NCBI GenBank assembly: GCA_017354065.1
Contig: JAFMRN010000024.1
Location: forward strand, 1-14,788
Length of the DNA stretch: 14,788 nt
Source: Solirubrobacterales bacterium
GTDB taxonomy: Bacteria; Actinomycetota; Thermoleophilia; Solirubrobacterales; Solirubrobacteraceae
Direction: 5' to 3'
Made by a program: the position numbers and the translations under genes. Positions 13,411 to 14,788 of the stretch are shown piece by piece. The notes beneath the pieces are model-generated. The model saw nothing but the letters and a program-made list of their open reading frames with translations. It had not been told where the DNA came from and ran no database searches. Position 1 is the first letter of the stretch, and every line of letters begins with the position of its first letter.

Positions 13411-13846
13411 TCGCGAGCAGTATGCCGAGCGCCAGAAGGCGTTCCTCGACGCGCTGCAGCTGCGTGCACCGGTCCCCGAGGGGTTTGACGCGAACGATCT
13501 GGATGCTGCCGCGGCAGCTTTGACGCGGAAACGCGCAGCCGGGGTCAGAGCTGCCTGGCCGGCCCTCTGTTATGGCTTGGGAGAGGAGTTCCTGCCCCGG
13601 TTCCGGGACTACGTTCAGGCCACGCCGCCCCCGTGTGAAGGGGACTATGCCGCTGACGGATTCGCCTTTGCGAGATCGCTTCCCCGTGAGCTGCTGACCG
13701 AGCAGGCGAAGGTGGAGCTCGCCTTTGCGCGGGCGGCCAATGGCTCGCGCCTGACAGCGGTCAGGCAGGGACGATCGATCTTGGTGATCGCCGCTTGGGG
13801 GCGCCGCCGCTTCTGTCTCACGCTTGGGCGCTCACAGCCGTTTTAG
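13403..13846 (+). CDS. DUF2063/SCO6045-like partner of the MNIO
   Basis: 147 residues from a TTG at 13403 that overlaps the DUF692 stop by 8 bp; no other start in this frame precedes the conserved part. The N-terminal two thirds are helical and follow the DUF2063 (HvfC/BufC-like) pattern: 'RAAWPALCYGLGEEFLPRFRDYVQATPPP' (48-76, with R-x-x-x-P-x-L and G-E-E-F), then 'DGFAFARSLP' (84-93). The C-terminal part (~115-147) is a short beta-rich segment 'LTAVRQGRSILVIAAWGRRRFCLTLGR', like the SCO6045-type C-terminal domain. DUF2063-like proteins are known partners of MNIO enzymes that present the precursor peptide. Here the protein is shorter than BufC-type partners (~250 residues). Its last 29 bp overlap the convergent nuclease gene. 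Confidence 0.75.
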   Translation: MADREQYAERQKAFLDALQLRAPVPEGFDANDLDAAAAALTRKRAAGVRAAWPALCYGLGEEFLPRFRDYVQATPPPCEGDYAADGFAFARSLPRELLTEQAKVELAFARAANGSRLTAVRQGRSILVIAAWGRRRFCLTLGRSQPF

Positions 13847-14786
13847 GCGGGGCCAGCAGCGCCATCAGGTCGTCATGGAAGCCCGCCCGATCATGCTGGA
13901 AACGGTGGCCGGTCAGGCGGATCACGCGGTAACCGCGGCGTTGGATGTAGGCATCCTTGAGCGCGTCACGCTCCTTGTCTTGCATCGCCGAGTGCCAGTC
14001 GCGACCGTCGATCTCGAGCGATACGCGGCGCTCGTGCCAGAGCACGTCCCATTCGTAAGGGCCGATACGAACATTGGTTTCGTCTGGGCGCGGAATCTCG
14101 GGATGCTCGGCCAACCACGCGTGCACGTCCCGTTCCAGCGTCGAGTTGCCTGCTGGGGCGGGCCGGTAGTAGTCGAGCGCTTGTCTGAGTGCGGCACAAC
14201 CCGGCTGGCCCCGGTGGTCGTGGAGGAAACGCTCCAGCGCCATCGGGTCGAGCGTCTGTTTGCGCGCGGCCGCGGTGATCAACGCCTCCAGGTCGCGGTC
14301 GCCGGACGCCGCGAACTGCAGGAGCAGCAAAGGCAGCGTTGCGACCCGCATACCGGCCACGACTGAGACCTCGGACGGCTCGTGGCCGGTGCGATGGATC
14401 CGGAGGCCTTTGATGCGGGGCGTATGGGCGCGCGCCACGGTCAGATGAATCTCGCGCGTGTTCAGGGCGCGATAGCCGCGGACCGCTGCGCCGGTCCGGT
14501 GGCTGAGAAACGCGCCCGGGACCGCGAGCAGGGCCGCGCGCAGTTGGCCGCGCGGTGATACCGGGCTGTGGCCGTCCACATAGACGCCGTGGTACTGGCG
14601 TTTGAGGTTCCCGTGGGCGACGAGGTGACCTATCTGTCGCTCGCTGAACCCGATGGTGAGGAGTTGCTCCGTGCGGACGGCATCGTGTCGACGAAGCCAC
14701 GTGGCCAACGCGCGATCGCGACTCTGAGCAGCAAACCTACCCTGAGAGTGGGTTTCCTGCTCAGAGTTGAAAACGGGCGACCCCAT
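13818..14786 (-). CDS. AbiEi-like wHTH plus DUF559 (PD-(D/E)XK-like) protein
   Basis: 322 residues from the ATG at 14786, two bases from the window edge, so a longer gene cannot be excluded. The N-terminal wHTH, AbiEi-antitoxin-like, spans ~25-75: 'ALATWLRRHDAVRTEQLLTIGFSERQI' and 'GNLKRQYHGVYVDG'. The middle (~80-200) is an AbiEi/DUF-type region ('FLSHRTGAAVRGYRAL', 'LRIHRTG'). The C-terminal domain (~216-312) is a DUF559/Vsr-like nuclease fold: 'YEWDVLWHERRVSLEIDGRDWHS' (244-266, Asp247, Glu258, Asp260), then 'KERDALKDAYIQRRGYRVIRLT' (271-292). Such proteins are widespread in actinobacteria, usually standing alone, and their function is unknown; no AbiEii-type toxin is adjacent. The first ~25 codons contain a hairpin repeat and look unlike the family, so the true start may be the TTG at 14706. 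Confidence 0.88.
   Translation of the reverse strand: MGSPVFNSEQETHSQGRFAAQSRDRALATWLRRHDAVRTEQLLTIGFSERQIGHLVAHGNLKRQYHGVYVDGHSPVSPRGQLRAALLAVPGAFLSHRTGAAVRGYRALNTREIHLTVARAHTPRIKGLRIHRTGHEPSEVSVVAGMRVATLPLLLLQFAASGDRDLEALITAAARKQTLDPMALERFLHDHRGQPGCAALRQALDYYRPAPAGNSTLERDVHAWLAEHPEIPRPDETNVRIGPYEWDVLWHERRVSLEIDGRDWHSAMQDKERDALKDAYIQRRGYRVIRLTGHRFQHDRAGFHDDLMALLAPPKTAVSAQA
14721..14767. repeat. Inverted repeat (hairpin) at the nuclease gene 5' end, copy 2 of the repeated palindrome
   Basis: ACTCTGAGCAGCAAACC (14721-14737) and GGTTTCCTGCTCAGAGT (14751-14767) pair at 16 of 17 positions around a 13-base loop. The right arm contains the 18-bp repeat also found at 11626-11643. It lies within the 5' codons of the nuclease gene as called from the ATG at 14786. 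Confidence 0.75.
14752..14769 (+). repeat. 18-bp direct repeat, copy 2
   Basis: GTTTCCTGCTCAGAGTTG is identical to 11626-11643, 3.1 kb upstream, in the same orientation. Because each copy is one arm of a palindrome, the orientation is set by the flanking GTTT and TTG, not by the core. Confidence 0.85.
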
Positions 14787-14788
14787 CG

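Overview
The window is G+C-rich, gene-dense bacterial DNA with short intergenic gaps and many ATGA or 8-bp gene overlaps. DrrAB-type export, a DUF4232 secreted protein, the actinobacterial TIGR04222/DUF692 gene pair and a DUF559-type nuclease all point to an actinobacterium. A Thermoleophilia/Solirubrobacterales-like host is plausible, but this is inference and not proven by the sequence.

Layout. (i) 1-514, minus: the 5' part of a secreted DUF4232-like protein running off the left edge. (ii) 577-2231, minus: a two-gene nitrogen operon, PII protein then ammonium transporter, with unusual residues in both (Glu in place of the first twin-His; Val in place of Tyr51). A palindrome lies upstream. 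(iii) 2339-3968: a TetR regulator divergent from an aldo/keto reductase, with tandem operator-like palindromes between them. (iv) 3970-6099, minus: an operon-like run of TetR, zinc-less MDR oxidoreductase and NAD(P)-binding SDR, divergent from a DrrA/DrrB-type ABC exporter (6194-7928). The shared promoter region has three copies of a CCGG-cored operator-like motif. (v) A hairpin terminator between convergent genes, then a very large minus-strand metH (7972-11523), the B12-dependent methionine synthase. (vi) 11699-13846, plus: a tight three-gene operon encoding a TIGR04222-type membrane protein with a Gly/Cys-rich C-terminal tail, a DUF692 multinuclear iron oxygenase (MNIO), and a small DUF2063/SCO6045-like partner. 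(vii) 13818-14786, minus: an AbiEi-like wHTH plus DUF559 nuclease-fold protein whose 3' end overlaps the operon antiparallel.

The most interesting element is (vi). MNIOs with a small partner protein are known to modify cysteines of precursor peptides. Here the natural candidate substrate is a five-cysteine tail on a membrane protein encoded immediately upstream with an ATGA overlap. An 18-bp exact direct repeat, each copy forming one arm of a hairpin, brackets this cassette (11626-11643 and 14752-14769).
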